Assembly (NCBI RefSeq): GCF_016906535.1
Contig: NC_057371.1
Coordinates: 1,860,001 to 1,924,000 of the forward strand
Origin: Rhizoctonia solani
Lineage: Eukaryota; Basidiomycota; Agaricomycetes; Cantharellales; Ceratobasidiaceae
Direction: 5' to 3'
Length of the DNA: 64,000 bases
Below, one piece after another: positions 49,474 to 59,057 of the stretch. The notes under the pieces were generated by a model. The model ran no database searches. It was given only the letters and a program-made list of their open reading frames with translations, and was not told where the DNA came from. The position numbers were made by a program, and so were the translations under genes. The first letter of the stretch is position 1. Each line of letters opens with the position of its first letter.

Positions 49474-49507
49474 CCGAAGAAGCCTCCCCCGGGATAATCG
49501 GGGGTCC
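49474..49507 (-). repeat. terminal inverted repeat, right
   Basis: Perfect 34-bp inverted copy of 42861-42894, ending ATAATCGGGGGTCC. Confidence 0.92.
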
Positions 49508-49517
49508 TCTCGTACCA
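49508..49517. repeat. target-site duplication, right copy
   Basis: TCTCGTACCA, identical to 42851-42860 and in direct orientation. Confidence 0.9.
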
Positions 49518-50900
49518 AGATCACGTGAGTATACTTTTAAAATGTAATTCCATTACAAGTAAAGTACTGTAGAAGTAACTTGAGATACGAATGTTTGTCC
49601 ACTTTTGCTTAGTAAGGTTTAGTCAGGTGGGCTAGAAAAATGGTATTCCCTCTTCTATTGAGTTACATTGTTTCCGGGGCCAGCACCTGGGTACTCTCCA
49701 GATGGTCGTTCATTGGTGACAACTGGCAGGGTATTACGAGTACCTCCACAGCCATTACATAAGTCATATGCAAGTACTCATCTGGTATCTGGCACGCAAT
49801 TCTTGCAGCACCTTACGCCCAAGATCTCTGTGCTGTTACCCAAGCCCGATCACGCTCATCTTCTGTATAATATATAATCACCAACGCTGGCTTTGCCTTC
49901 CGGATCTCTCACCCATTAACCCCCCCCCCCCCCATCAGCTACCTCACCATAAAACTAGTTGTTTTATAGGATTTGTTTGCCTCGTATTGGCCAACCTCTG
50001 CGTCGCACGACATGCTTGCTTCCAAATTGGTGGCACATCACTTATAGTATGGGCTGCTGGGCGAGCCAAGTTACCGGTTTGGCTTGTCTCCGCTTGCTGT
50101 ATTTCTATCCCCGCCAAGTTTGGCCATACGCTCTTTCTGGCTGGATCTTCACATACTCGCATCGGTGGTATTTATAATATATTACAACAGCCTCTCCCCT
50201 AGCCATACTGTTCGTATTTTTGTTCTTTGTGAGTATTTTTATCACTGCTTCCTCGCGTTATTGCTAATCTTGCTCTATGCATCCTTCTCCCCGACCCAGT
50301 AGTATGGCTACTGGTCTGCGCTAACCCTAAATGAATACCGTCACCGTCATCGGCCGAACTGCATCGGTTTTGTGGCTCTAGGGCGGCGGCAGACTTGCTT
50401 TGGCCACACGCTGTTCTCCGCTCCTGACTTGTCCTGAGACAGTACCGCTCTACCCATCGATATCTCCACTCCTCGTGCCGATGCTCCAGGCACTATCTCA
50501 GAGACTTTCCATCTCAAACTCTATCAGTTGCCTAGCTTCCCTGATATGAGCAACTTCCTGGGTTAATAAGACGACCAAATCACTTTCTGGGTTATCAGGG
50601 GCACACCATTAGGTGATATGATGGGCCACAAAAGATGTTTGGTCCGAGGCAGCAGCGGTTAGAAAATATCCGGGCCCGTTCTGGAATATTGTGAGGCACA
50701 GCGTGTGAGCTTGGAGCTATCTATCATGGTTAGAACATAGAGACGTGCCGGCTTCATCGTCAAGTGGGCTGATTTGGTTCGGCTGGAGTAAGGGGCGGCT
50801 GGATGCTATTGGCTGAACAACCATTGGATCTCTGCCGGTACCCCTATACCATTTAGTGAGGTATTTTTTTGGATAGCAATGGTGCTGGCTATATCCTCCA
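49518..50900. other. no gene supported; contains a poly-C run
   Basis: Includes a run of about 14 C at 49920-49933. Several overlapping open frames around 49770-50300 have no conserved features. Confidence 0.4.
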
Positions 50901-50909
50901 CATTACTGG

Positions 50910-50918
50910 GTATATAAA
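50910..50918 (+). promoter_or_regulatory. TATA-like box of the metallothionein-like gene
   Basis: GTATATAAA lies about 90 bp upstream of the proposed ATG at 51002, a sensible spacing for a short 5' leader. Confidence 0.4.
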
Positions 50919-51001
50919 CCCACCGAAGAGCTCTTATCGACTCCAGCCCAAATCACTTATCCACCCTCCATTTGAACGCTCTTCAAACACTCGTACCCAT
51001 T

Positions 51002-51284
51002 ATGATTGCCGTGAGTCTCATCAACGTGCAATTTGTCAACTAATGCATATGCTGACTATATAACATTTTCAGAACGTCGAGATTGTTAACTTCTGTGGTG
51101 TAAGCTGAGGCAACAATAACCACCCTGCAGTTCCAACTAATCTTCCCTTCGTTTGCGTCGGTGTAATCAGGAGAACTGCAGCTGGTAAGTAGCTAGCTCG
51201 TCTCTTCAAAACAAACAACGTTAACATTATCTTCATAGCGCTGCCAACACCTGCAATTGCGATGGCTGCCCCAAGCACAAGTAA
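51002..51284 (+). CDS. metallothionein-like peptide
   Basis: Binds metal ions, usually copper or zinc, through clustered Cys thiols. Four tiny exons, 51002-51010 (9 nt), 51073-51099 (27 nt), 51171-51184 (14 nt) and 51239-51284 (46 nt), join in phase to 31 residues. The Cys pattern is C-x3-C-x-C-x4-C-x-C-x2-C (FCGENCSCAANTCNCDGCPKHK), matching the CxC-rich, His/Lys-ended style of short fungal metallothioneins. All introns are GT-AG. The first exon encodes only MIA, and another start further upstream is possible; the Cys-rich exons 2-4 are the firm part. No open frame longer than 30 codons exists without splicing, so automated calling would miss it. Expression on metal exposure would be expected but is not shown by sequence. 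Confidence 0.65.
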
Positions 51285-52000
51285 TCGCCTTTCCCCCCTT
51301 GGTTCATAAAGTATCTATATAGTAAATCAGTGGGAATCAATTACATTGTTTACCTGTCAAGTGAAGAAATTATGTGATTGGCATATTGGTCTATTCCTAC
51401 TTAATGGATTCTAAAGCAAAGTAAAACAAATGGAATGGAATAACAAGGTCCCAGATAATATATGGCGGCACGGGCCCTTGGGTAATAAGCTCGAGAGCGG
51501 CTAAATTATATAGGTGTGACTGTTTGTAAAACCTCAAAGTCTCCAGTATCCCTAGCCAATTAAATACAATAAACTAGATCAATTACAATGATCTAAAGGT
51601 CGGACGCGCCCAATATTTGTAAGAAGATTCTCCAACGCCAACGCCTATTGATTATGTATCGACCCTGGTCTTCCGATTACTTGCACATAATCGTAATCAG
51701 TTTATTTCCTGCCCCCTATCCATAACTCACTATGGTCCCGAATGAAGCTCTGTAGATTACGAGACCCAAAAATTCGCCGCCGCCGCTTTCGGAATTGGGT
51801 CAGACTTGGTAATATTAGTATCCTCCTAAGCCTATGTTATGAAAGATATACGTTTTGCGCAGCGCTCCTGTGCGTAATCATATCACTCTGGTTAGTCCAA
51901 AGAATTTATGTGAAACGGAATGAACAACAGTACGCTACTACACGTTTGGGGCAGTAGCTTTTATTTTATTTTTAACTATCCATATTAACATAATACCTAT
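51285..52000. other. intergenic
   Basis: AT-rich. A 71-codon frame with one hydrophobic stretch (51742-51957, +) is not called for lack of any other support. Confidence 0.4.
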
Positions 52001-53376
52001 TCACGGAACCCAGTCCTTCGCTGCAAAGCGTTCCACCCATTCTCCCACAATCCTTTCGCTCTCTTCCGGCTTCTCCAGCTGGACCCAGTGACCACAGAGC
52101 CCTTCAATCCATACTATTTCATGATTTTTCAGCTTCTTTTCAGCATTTATCGAAATCGCCGGTGGAATAGCAGGATCAGCTGAAGGGATAATCATCAGCT
52201 TAGGTATGTCAGGTCGGATGTCCTGTGGAAGATCCTTTTCGAGCTCATGATTGATTTTACGAGTGCGATAGTAGTTGAGCATCGCCCTGTCGAAACCCGC
52301 TTAGTTATATTTCCGAATGTATAACACAAGGTGCGACTTACCCGAATCCTACGCCAGCCTTGATCTCGGATACTATAATATCTAATTCCTATCGATGCCT
52401 TGCGTGTAAGGGCCCTGAAGTGCAGTAAAACCGAAGCTGCGGGGATTGTCTCACCTCTTTTGAGAGCAGCTCAGATGTCACATTCTGAGTATTGTCTTTC
52501 AGCCATGCCTCAACCACTCCGTTCTTTTCGAATGATGGGCATTCGCTGGTCGCAACTTGCTTTGCCGAAGTATATATTAGGTTAATGAACCGTTCAACCT
52601 AGTCCGCTAAGTTAGATACTGTATATCAGCAATGGAAATATTTAAATGATACACACGTTGTCATCGAGAACTGCTGCGCACTCGAGGGAGGCAAAGAAGG
52701 CCTGGTACTGGAAGCTGGGAAGTAGCTCGATATATTTCTCTAAGGGGATATATTGTGGGCTTGGCGGCATAAACGGTATGCAGAAACTAGATATTGTGTC
52801 AGATCAATTAAGAAGGGAATGAACCATATAGCTACTTTGCTGCCCCTTTGACAAGCTCCGGCTTGAATTGAATCAAGCGATTGGCAACTCCAGCTCCCCT
52901 GGCAAACCCGCATATACATTAGTCAACCCTGAAGACGAGGCGCGGAAAATCTTACCAATCATGCGCAATGACTATGATCTTCTCTCCTTCGGGAACCCCT
53001 GCCTTACGTACGAGCTCTCCGAGGTCGTCGCTGAGTCGCTTCATGGCGTAGTGCTCAGGATCTGTCGGCTGAGAGCTCCCGTGATATCCAAGCATATCAG
53101 GTATGATCAAACGGATGCCTCGCCCTGACCAGCCTTTTACCTGGTGGCGCCATCCGTAGCTGCAAATAAGGGCATGGTCAGCCATTTCTCTCTATCTATT
53201 CAAAGCGTAAACCAGCACACTTACGCAGAGTCTGGGAACCCATGGAGTAATAGTGCCGTGACAATGGTTGTGACGCCCTTGGGAGGTTGGATATCCACAT
53301 AACGATAGTGATGACCCGTGGAAAGGTGGGCGACCTTGCTCTCGTAGCCTAGAGGGTGAAGTCGGGATGTGGACAT
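52001..53376 (-). CDS. alpha/beta hydrolase, soluble epoxide hydrolase-like, copy 1
   Basis: Predicted to open epoxides to diols through an Asp-ester intermediate. The first exon starts at 53376 (MSTSRLHPLGYESKVAHLST) and ends at 53225 in the oxyanion-hole motif LLLHGFPDS. Exon 2 runs to HDW and is spliced to GAGVANRL, giving nucleophile Asp118 in AHDWG, the epoxide hydrolase signature rather than a Ser hydrolase. The lid region includes YIPLEKYIELLPSFQYQAFFASLE. The catalytic His lies in LCGHWVQLEKPEE near the C-terminus, which ends FAAKDWVP. About six exons, no break seen. It is one half of a tandem pair with very high similarity to copy 2, including parts of the introns, so the duplication is recent. 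The natural substrate is unknown. Confidence 0.85.
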
Positions 53377-54051
53377 AATTACAAGTATGGCCGACCAGGC
53401 ATAGCTTACCTCCTTTTTATACGGCCCAGTTCGGACAAGTTTGCCGGACTTTTCAGCTGCAACTCTGCAATTTCAAATCTAGTACACACATGACGACAGT
53501 TCATTTGTATTTAAGAAGCACCGTACCATTTGGTGTACAATGCATTTAAGTAGACACAGGCAATACTTCTTGCCGAAAGTCTTCCGGCTTGACTGGTATC
53601 AGTGAATATGTGATAAAGTTCTTTGCGTTGACTTACTAGTGATCAATATCATTGCCGCAAGACGGATGTTGATGAGTCCCGTCTTGCGTCTGGGTGAGTC
53701 AACCGGCATTGTCCCGCTTTGCAGGAGTGAGATAGGGATCCAGAGGCACCTGTTGCCAAGAGGGCCTGGCATTACTTCGGCAATCAGCCGCTAACACACG
53801 TAATGCAGGGTGGAATGCCTTTAGATAATGGGCTCCGAAGGTTCATTTTCATTACCTTGGAGTTAGGATGACCTTGGTATGGGCATCTTTCTCCAAGTTA
53901 TGAAATACGTGCCATAGTTGTGTGTGCGGTGCTCCTGTGCGCAGTCCCATATACTCCAGTGGACACAAAGGACTCATACGAAAGGGAAGGGTCGATGTTA
54001 CATGTTTGGAATAGCAACCTTTACATTTGTCAATATTAGCACAGTATCTAT
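53377..54051. other. spacer between epoxide hydrolase paralogs
   Basis: The upstream part resembles the region 5' of copy 2 (shared wording around the TTTTTATA-GG and CGGACAAGTxTxxCCGACTTTTCAG segments), so the duplication includes promoter sequence. No other gene seen. Confidence 0.45.
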
Positions 54052-55418
54052 TCACGGAACCCAGTCCTTCGCTGCAAAGCGTTCCACCCATTCTCCCACA
54101 ATCCTTTCGCTTTCTTCCGGTCTCTCCAGCTGGACCCAGTGACCACAGAGCCCTTCGATCCATGCTATCTCTGCGTTCTTGAGATTCTTTTCAGCACTCG
54201 CCGACATTGTTGCTGGGACGGCAGAATCAGCCGAAGGAATGACCATCAGCTTCGGTATGTCAGGTCGGATATCCTGTGGAAGATCCTTTTCTAGCTCATG
54301 ATTGATTTTACGAGTGCGATAGTAGTTGAGCATCGCCCTGCCGAAAATCACTTGGTTATATTTCGGGATGTGGGACACAAGATAGGGCTTACCCGAATCC
54401 TACACCAGCCTTGATCTCGGATACTATAGTATTTAATTCCTACGGACGCTTTGTGCGTGAGAGGCTCAAAATCAAAGCCACAGGACTTTTCTCACCTCTT
54501 TTGAAAGGAGGTCGGATGTGACGCTCTTAGTCTCATCTTTCAGCCATGCCTCAATCACTCCGGTCTTCTCAAACGGTGGATATTCATCGGTTACGGCTTG
54601 TTTTGCTGAAGTATACATTAGGCTAATGAACCGCTCAGCCTATTCCGCTAGGTTAGGTGCTGTATATTAGCAAGGAAAAGAATCGAGTAGTACTTACATT
54701 GGCGTCGATGAGCGCTGTAGAATCGGGAGAGGCAAAGAAGGCCTGGTATTGGAAGTTGGGAAGCAACTCGACGTATTTCTCCATAGGGACATATTGTGTG
54801 CTTGGCGGCATAAACGGTATGCAGAAACTAGATATTGTGTTAGATCGATTAAAAAGGAAAGTAACCACATATATACTTTGCTGCCCCTTTGACAAGCTCC
54901 GGCTTGAATTGAATCAAGCGATTGGCAACTCCAGCGCCCCTGGTAAACCCGCATATACATTAGCGAACCCTAAAGAAGAGGCGCGGAAAATCTTACCAAT
55001 CATGCGCAATGACTATGATCTTCTCTCCTTCGGGAACCCCTGCCTTACGTATGAGCTCTTCGAGGTCGTCGCTGAGTCGCTTCATGGCGTAGTGCTCGGG
55101 ATCAGTTGGCTGAGAGCTTCCATGATATCCAAGCATATCAGGTATGATCAAACGGATGCCTCGTCCTGACCAGCCTTTTACCTGGTGACGCCACCCGTAG
55201 CTGTGAATAATGAGGCCGTCAATGGCTTCTTCTCAACTATGCACAATGCGAGCTAGCACTACTTACGCAGAGTCTGGGAACCCATGGAGTAATAGTGCCG
55301 TGACAATGGCTGTGACGCCCTTGGGAGGGTGGATATCCACATAACGATAGTGATGGCCCGTGGAAAGGTGAGCGACCTTACTCTCGTGGCCTAGGGGATG
55401 AAGTTGAGGTTTAGACAT
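54052..55418 (-). CDS. alpha/beta hydrolase, soluble epoxide hydrolase-like, copy 2
   Basis: Tandem duplicate of 52001-53376 with the same exon plan. The start at 55418 gives MSKPQLHPLGHESKVAHLST. LLLHGFPDS, AHDW-G (nucleophile Asp), the lid (YVPMEKYVELLPNFQYQAFFASPD) and LCGHWVQLERPEE (catalytic His) are all kept, ending FAAKDWVP. Differences from copy 1 are scattered substitutions in the lid and near the C-terminus (for example SADSAVPATMSASAEKNL against SADPAIPPAISINAEKKL). These could change substrate preference. No disruption noticed. Confidence 0.85.
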
Positions 55419-56575
55419 GATTGTATGTGTGAACGTCCAAGCCTGACCTACCTTCTTTTTATATGGCGCAGTCCGGACAAGTCTATCCGACTTTTCAGTT
55501 GCACACATGTATTCGAATAATCTAGTACGCATATGACGTTGGTTTATTTGAATCTAAGAACCTGTGCTTAGTCTTCGTACATGATGTGTTTAGGCAAACA
55601 GAGACGATGTACTATGGTGTCGGTCGACCCGGACATATTATCTGCTACTTCTCGCCGAAAGTCTTTCGGGTCTGACTCATATTAGTGACTATGGATTGAA
55701 GTGCTTCACGCTAACGCGCTACCACAAAGTGCTTGGCGGCCGCCAACATTAACGCGTGGCGACAGACATTACAAACAGCCAAGAAAATTGAATCAAGGCT
55801 ATCGGCTATCGGCTGCCGATGTCGCTGACCGGCAACTTAGGCACTTACATACCAAACTCCCAGATTCCTGACAACCAAGGTAGGCACTCGATGATTAGAG
55901 TATTAGGCACAGTACAGGCGTTGGTGACATTTAGGTCAATGATGCTACCGGGTTTCTGTGGGATTGTTTTATAGTGTAAGTTGTGGCTCGAAGCTGGCTC
56001 CGAGCCACAGGGTGGACTTATTTGTCAGGGGAGTCGAACTCCGCCACGCAGCCTCCCGTCAGCACGTGACTACTCACTGACTAGACACTGTCTATCTCAC
56101 CAGAATCTCGCGCGTTTATTACACTACTCCACAGTGAGACTAGGAAGGGTGGCCACCCGACCCGTGAGCTTCCCTTGGGTCTCGGAGCCCCGGTCTTCCC
56201 TATCGGCGCCGCCAACGCGACCGTGGCAGCCCCCTTCCCCTACTGTTTCCTTCCTAGCTCACGTCATCGTCCTTGATGTATTTCTTTATGTCATTTATAT
56301 CGCTTATTACCACCCGTCCATTACGTCTCATACGAGCCGATGACACCAATCAGAATAAATGTTGACTGTGCACTAATGTAGCCGCCTTCCCCAAAGACAA
56401 TAATAATGTGGCTGTTTTAACTCGAGCTAATGTCATAATCCATTATGCCCGCTCCTGGGGGTATATCAGACCCATGTAAATACAGTCCTGGCATGAGCTA
56501 ATGCATATAATTCGCGACATACCTCTATATGCGCGTTTGAAAACTCAAGTGAGGCATAATGTTGGTTGGCCATTT
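55419..56575. other. intergenic, includes a GC-rich segment
   Basis: The part next to 55418 repeats the upstream region of copy 1. A GC-rich stretch at about 55980-56340 differs in composition from its surroundings and may be repeat-derived. It has no open frame with conserved features. Confidence 0.35.
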
Positions 56576-56600
56576 CATTGGGTGCGTTTCCGTAAGGGAT

Positions 56601-56774
56601 TTAGAACGGTCGAGCCGTTCTAAAGCGGTCATTTAGAGGCGAGGCCCAGCCCGGATGCATTTTGCACCGTGGAACTCGATGTGAAATGCGTCGGATACAG
56701 ATCTAGACGCTGAAGGGGGGGGTTCTAAATATCTAGACCACCTATCTAGCAGGGGGGGTCGACCCCCCCCTGCT
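56601..56774. repeat. palindrome-rich segment (possible MITE or foldback remnant)
   Basis: Two hairpin-forming sequences: TTAGAACGG (56601-56609) pairs with CCGTTCTAA (56615-56623), and an AGCAGGGGGGGTC...CCCTGCT palindrome lies at about 56748-56774. No matching outer repeats or target-site duplication were identified. Confidence 0.4.
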
Positions 56775-57003
56775 ATTTTTTAAGGATGTATTTAGCTATG
56801 AAATGACACTTGATTGGGGTGATAAGATAACATCACGCCGATCTTTTGCCTTATCGGGACGTTGCTGACTTAAGGCAACTGCATATATTTGTCAAGTAAT
56901 AACATTGTTTATTGTCTAAGACAGGGGATAGGGGCTGTTGTCAACAAATAGCAAGCGCCCCTATTGTAGCTCTCTCCAACCAACTACCACATACTTAGCT
57001 GCA

Positions 57004-57896
57004 ATGTTGAGCACAAATCCTTTGCCTGTCTCCAACGCAACTTGTGGCCGGAAAGGCAAAGCTTGTGCCTCCACTCCGTCTAAGCTGCCCACAACTTCTG
57101 CACCAAGCCCAAAGAAGCAGGGTGGACGTAAGGTGGGCGCCCGTGCCTGGACAATCAAGGACTACCTGCTGGTCTTCCGTATCATCTCCGTGGTACGCCC
57201 GGCCAGTAGCGACCAGTGGGAGATAGTTGGCAAAAACATGACGGTTCAGAGCTCCACAGTTTGAAGCGGCAAGGTTTGCAAGAATTGTTGGGTTAAGGTA
57301 AGTATATTCTGTCCTGATATTTAAAGTAAAAGGCTCACGCAATTATATATAAGGTCTTGAAGCTCCCCAAGCCAACCGGGCAAAGCAAGATGCATCCCTT
57401 GCATTGTCTTGCGTTAGCAGTCAACAAAAGCATCAGTAAATCGCACGCAATTGGCTTACTGGACGACTCAAGTGCTCAAGATGAATACAAGGAGACGGAA
57501 ATCAAGTTCAAGCGCGCTGAGACCCAGATGAAGCGCCTCAGGCTTGATTTCAAGCACGCTCCCAACTTTGAAGTCCCTCTGCTGAATGAAGACGCCAAGG
57601 TCAAAGACAATGGCGCCAACTCCAACACCAAGAATGCCAACAATAACTGCGCGGGTAACAAAGCTGGGCCCGACGGGGATCTAAGTGAAAGCTGGGCGGG
57701 CTTGGATGACAAGGCTGCCGGTGAGGGTGCTGGCTCAGGAGCGGGTGAAGGTATGGGGAGTTGTAAGGACAATGGAGAGGAGGATTGGATACCAATAAGC
57801 ACAACAACCCATCCTTGCGCTGCTAGCAAATTGCCTTTGTGGGTGTCATGCCCTAGAGGCGTGACCACCTTAAAATCCACTAAGTCGAAGAAATAG
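57004..57896 (+). pseudogene. DUF6818-like gene remnant
   Basis: The reading frame from the ATG at 57004 runs through a SANT-like segment (RKVGARAWTIKDYLLVFRII, then SSDQWEIVGKNM). It hits an in-frame TGA at 57262-57264, and continues (SGKVCKNCWVK) to a GT-AG intron at 57298-57353. The frame then stays open (VLKLPKPTGQSKMHPLH) to the stop at 57894-57896. The layout, with KPTG near the end of the domain followed by a charged, low-complexity tail, is what I recall of the DUF6818 family common in basidiomycetes. The single stop inside an otherwise continuous frame argues for a decayed copy; an alternative splice around it is possible. Confidence 0.5.
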
Positions 57897-58229
57897 TGAA
57901 TATATGCGCTATTTTCATGAAGATTTATGGATATATGCATCTTTATGCTATTTAGGCGCTGAACGCTTATTATTTAATCTCATCACATGACCTTTAGTCA
58001 TGTGATCTTGTTTTCTTATCTCTGGTCATGTGACCTTATCTTTGTTATGATGTTTGTACTTGTAATTACTCTTCCCCTTCTCTGTGAATATATAAGGAGG
58101 GTTCTGAGAGCCTTAAGCCTCAGAACTCGACCTCTTATCCCCATCCAACACTACTACCCTAAGACATACATTTAAGAGTATTGCCTGAGAGCATACCAGT
58201 CCCTGTCAAAGGTCCTTTGCCCAGCTATC
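57897..58229. other. sequence upstream of the left LTR
   Basis: Contains repeated CATGTGA/TCATGTGAC motifs and a TATATAAGG box at about 58087. It could be an LTR fragment, but no matching partner is in the window. Confidence 0.35.
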
Positions 58230-58676
58230 TGTCATGACCTTCATGGGCATGACATGATTTTTTTACTATTTTCTACCTTTTTTCCAAGATAGTTTCCTTT
58301 TTTGGTATATATTTATGACTCATCAAGATCACGTGACATATTTGATATATGATGTGAAATTGTAAATGACTCACTGTGTTGTATTGTTGTTTTTGATGTG
58401 GCTCTTCTCATGTATTTAAACAAGGTCAAGTCGCCGCTAAAACAGCAAGACTTGACCTCTTTGTCAATTCATCCTAAGCTTACCCTTACCCATTGCCCAG
58501 GCCCCTAGTTGGCCATAAGTGCACTTTACTATAAACCCTTAACCCAGGCCTCGTTGCCCTCTACCCATACCATACCCCTTGGGCCTTTGTCGCCCCTCTT
58601 TGTTTCATAGTCCATTGGTGATAGGGCCACGGACTTTAAACCTACTTGTATCATAGGTCCGAGCTTAGTCGTGACA
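58230..58676 (+). repeat. probable 5' LTR of gypsy element 1
   Basis: Starts TGTCATGACC and ends GTCGTGACA, giving the short inverted ends and TG...CA borders of an LTR. It has a TATTTAAA box near 58414. It precedes a gypsy gag-pol in the right orientation. No second copy is in the window, so the borders are provisional. Confidence 0.5.
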
Positions 58677-59057
58677 CTAGGTCAAGTCTTTTTACTTGTA
58701 CTCTTGTTGACAAACAAGACCTACGCTTGGATAAGCACCAAAGCTTGAAAAGCCATCACATTGTAGCCCCTGTGTAATAATCAAAGACAGGAATACAAGT
58801 GGCAGTAAAGCCGCGGGATAGCCCCTTGCTAGCAATCGTCCGCATACCAGGGTGTCCGCACCTTTAGTCATACGCTGTTAGTCAGCTGAACCTCCGCTTA
58901 CAAAAAACCTGACTAATATCACGCTTGTACACAGCTGTTGATTTTAGTAAAAGGATTGTTTAACGCTAGTGGGAAGGCAAACAGTTAGTAGTTTGAACTA
59001 TAAATCCGTTGATTATCTATCTGACCGAGTACCAATTTATATTGGGAACGCATTCTA

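Larger units (their letters stand above)
42861..49507. mobile_element. autonomous DNA transposon with Ulp1-protease/DDE fusion
   Basis: A 6,647-bp unit bounded by perfect 34-bp inverted repeats and a perfect 10-bp target-site duplication. It contains one plus-strand gene (43389-49288) and GC-rich subterminal repeats at both ends. Perfect ends and an uninterrupted gene model imply a recent, possibly active copy. The ten-base duplication is longer than for hAT, KDZ or Academ elements (8 or fewer, from memory). It falls in the range of Mutator-like elements, but the transposase lacks the motifs I would expect of MULEs. The superfamily is left open. Confidence 0.9.

Noticed and set aside
42861..49507. 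Assignment of the transposon to KDZ, Academ, hAT or MULE
   Set aside because: Duplication length fits MULE but the catalytic region does not. KDZ and hAT use 8 bp and Academ 3-4 bp as I recall. No cysteine-cluster or helicase companion is seen. Left unclassified.
49668..50302. Several overlapping plus-strand frames with hydrophobic residues
   Set aside because: They conflict in frame, lack good starts and match nothing; likely chance frames.
51742..51957. 71-codon plus-strand frame with one hydrophobic stretch
   Set aside because: No signal peptide, no conserved motif and no splice support; too short to call.
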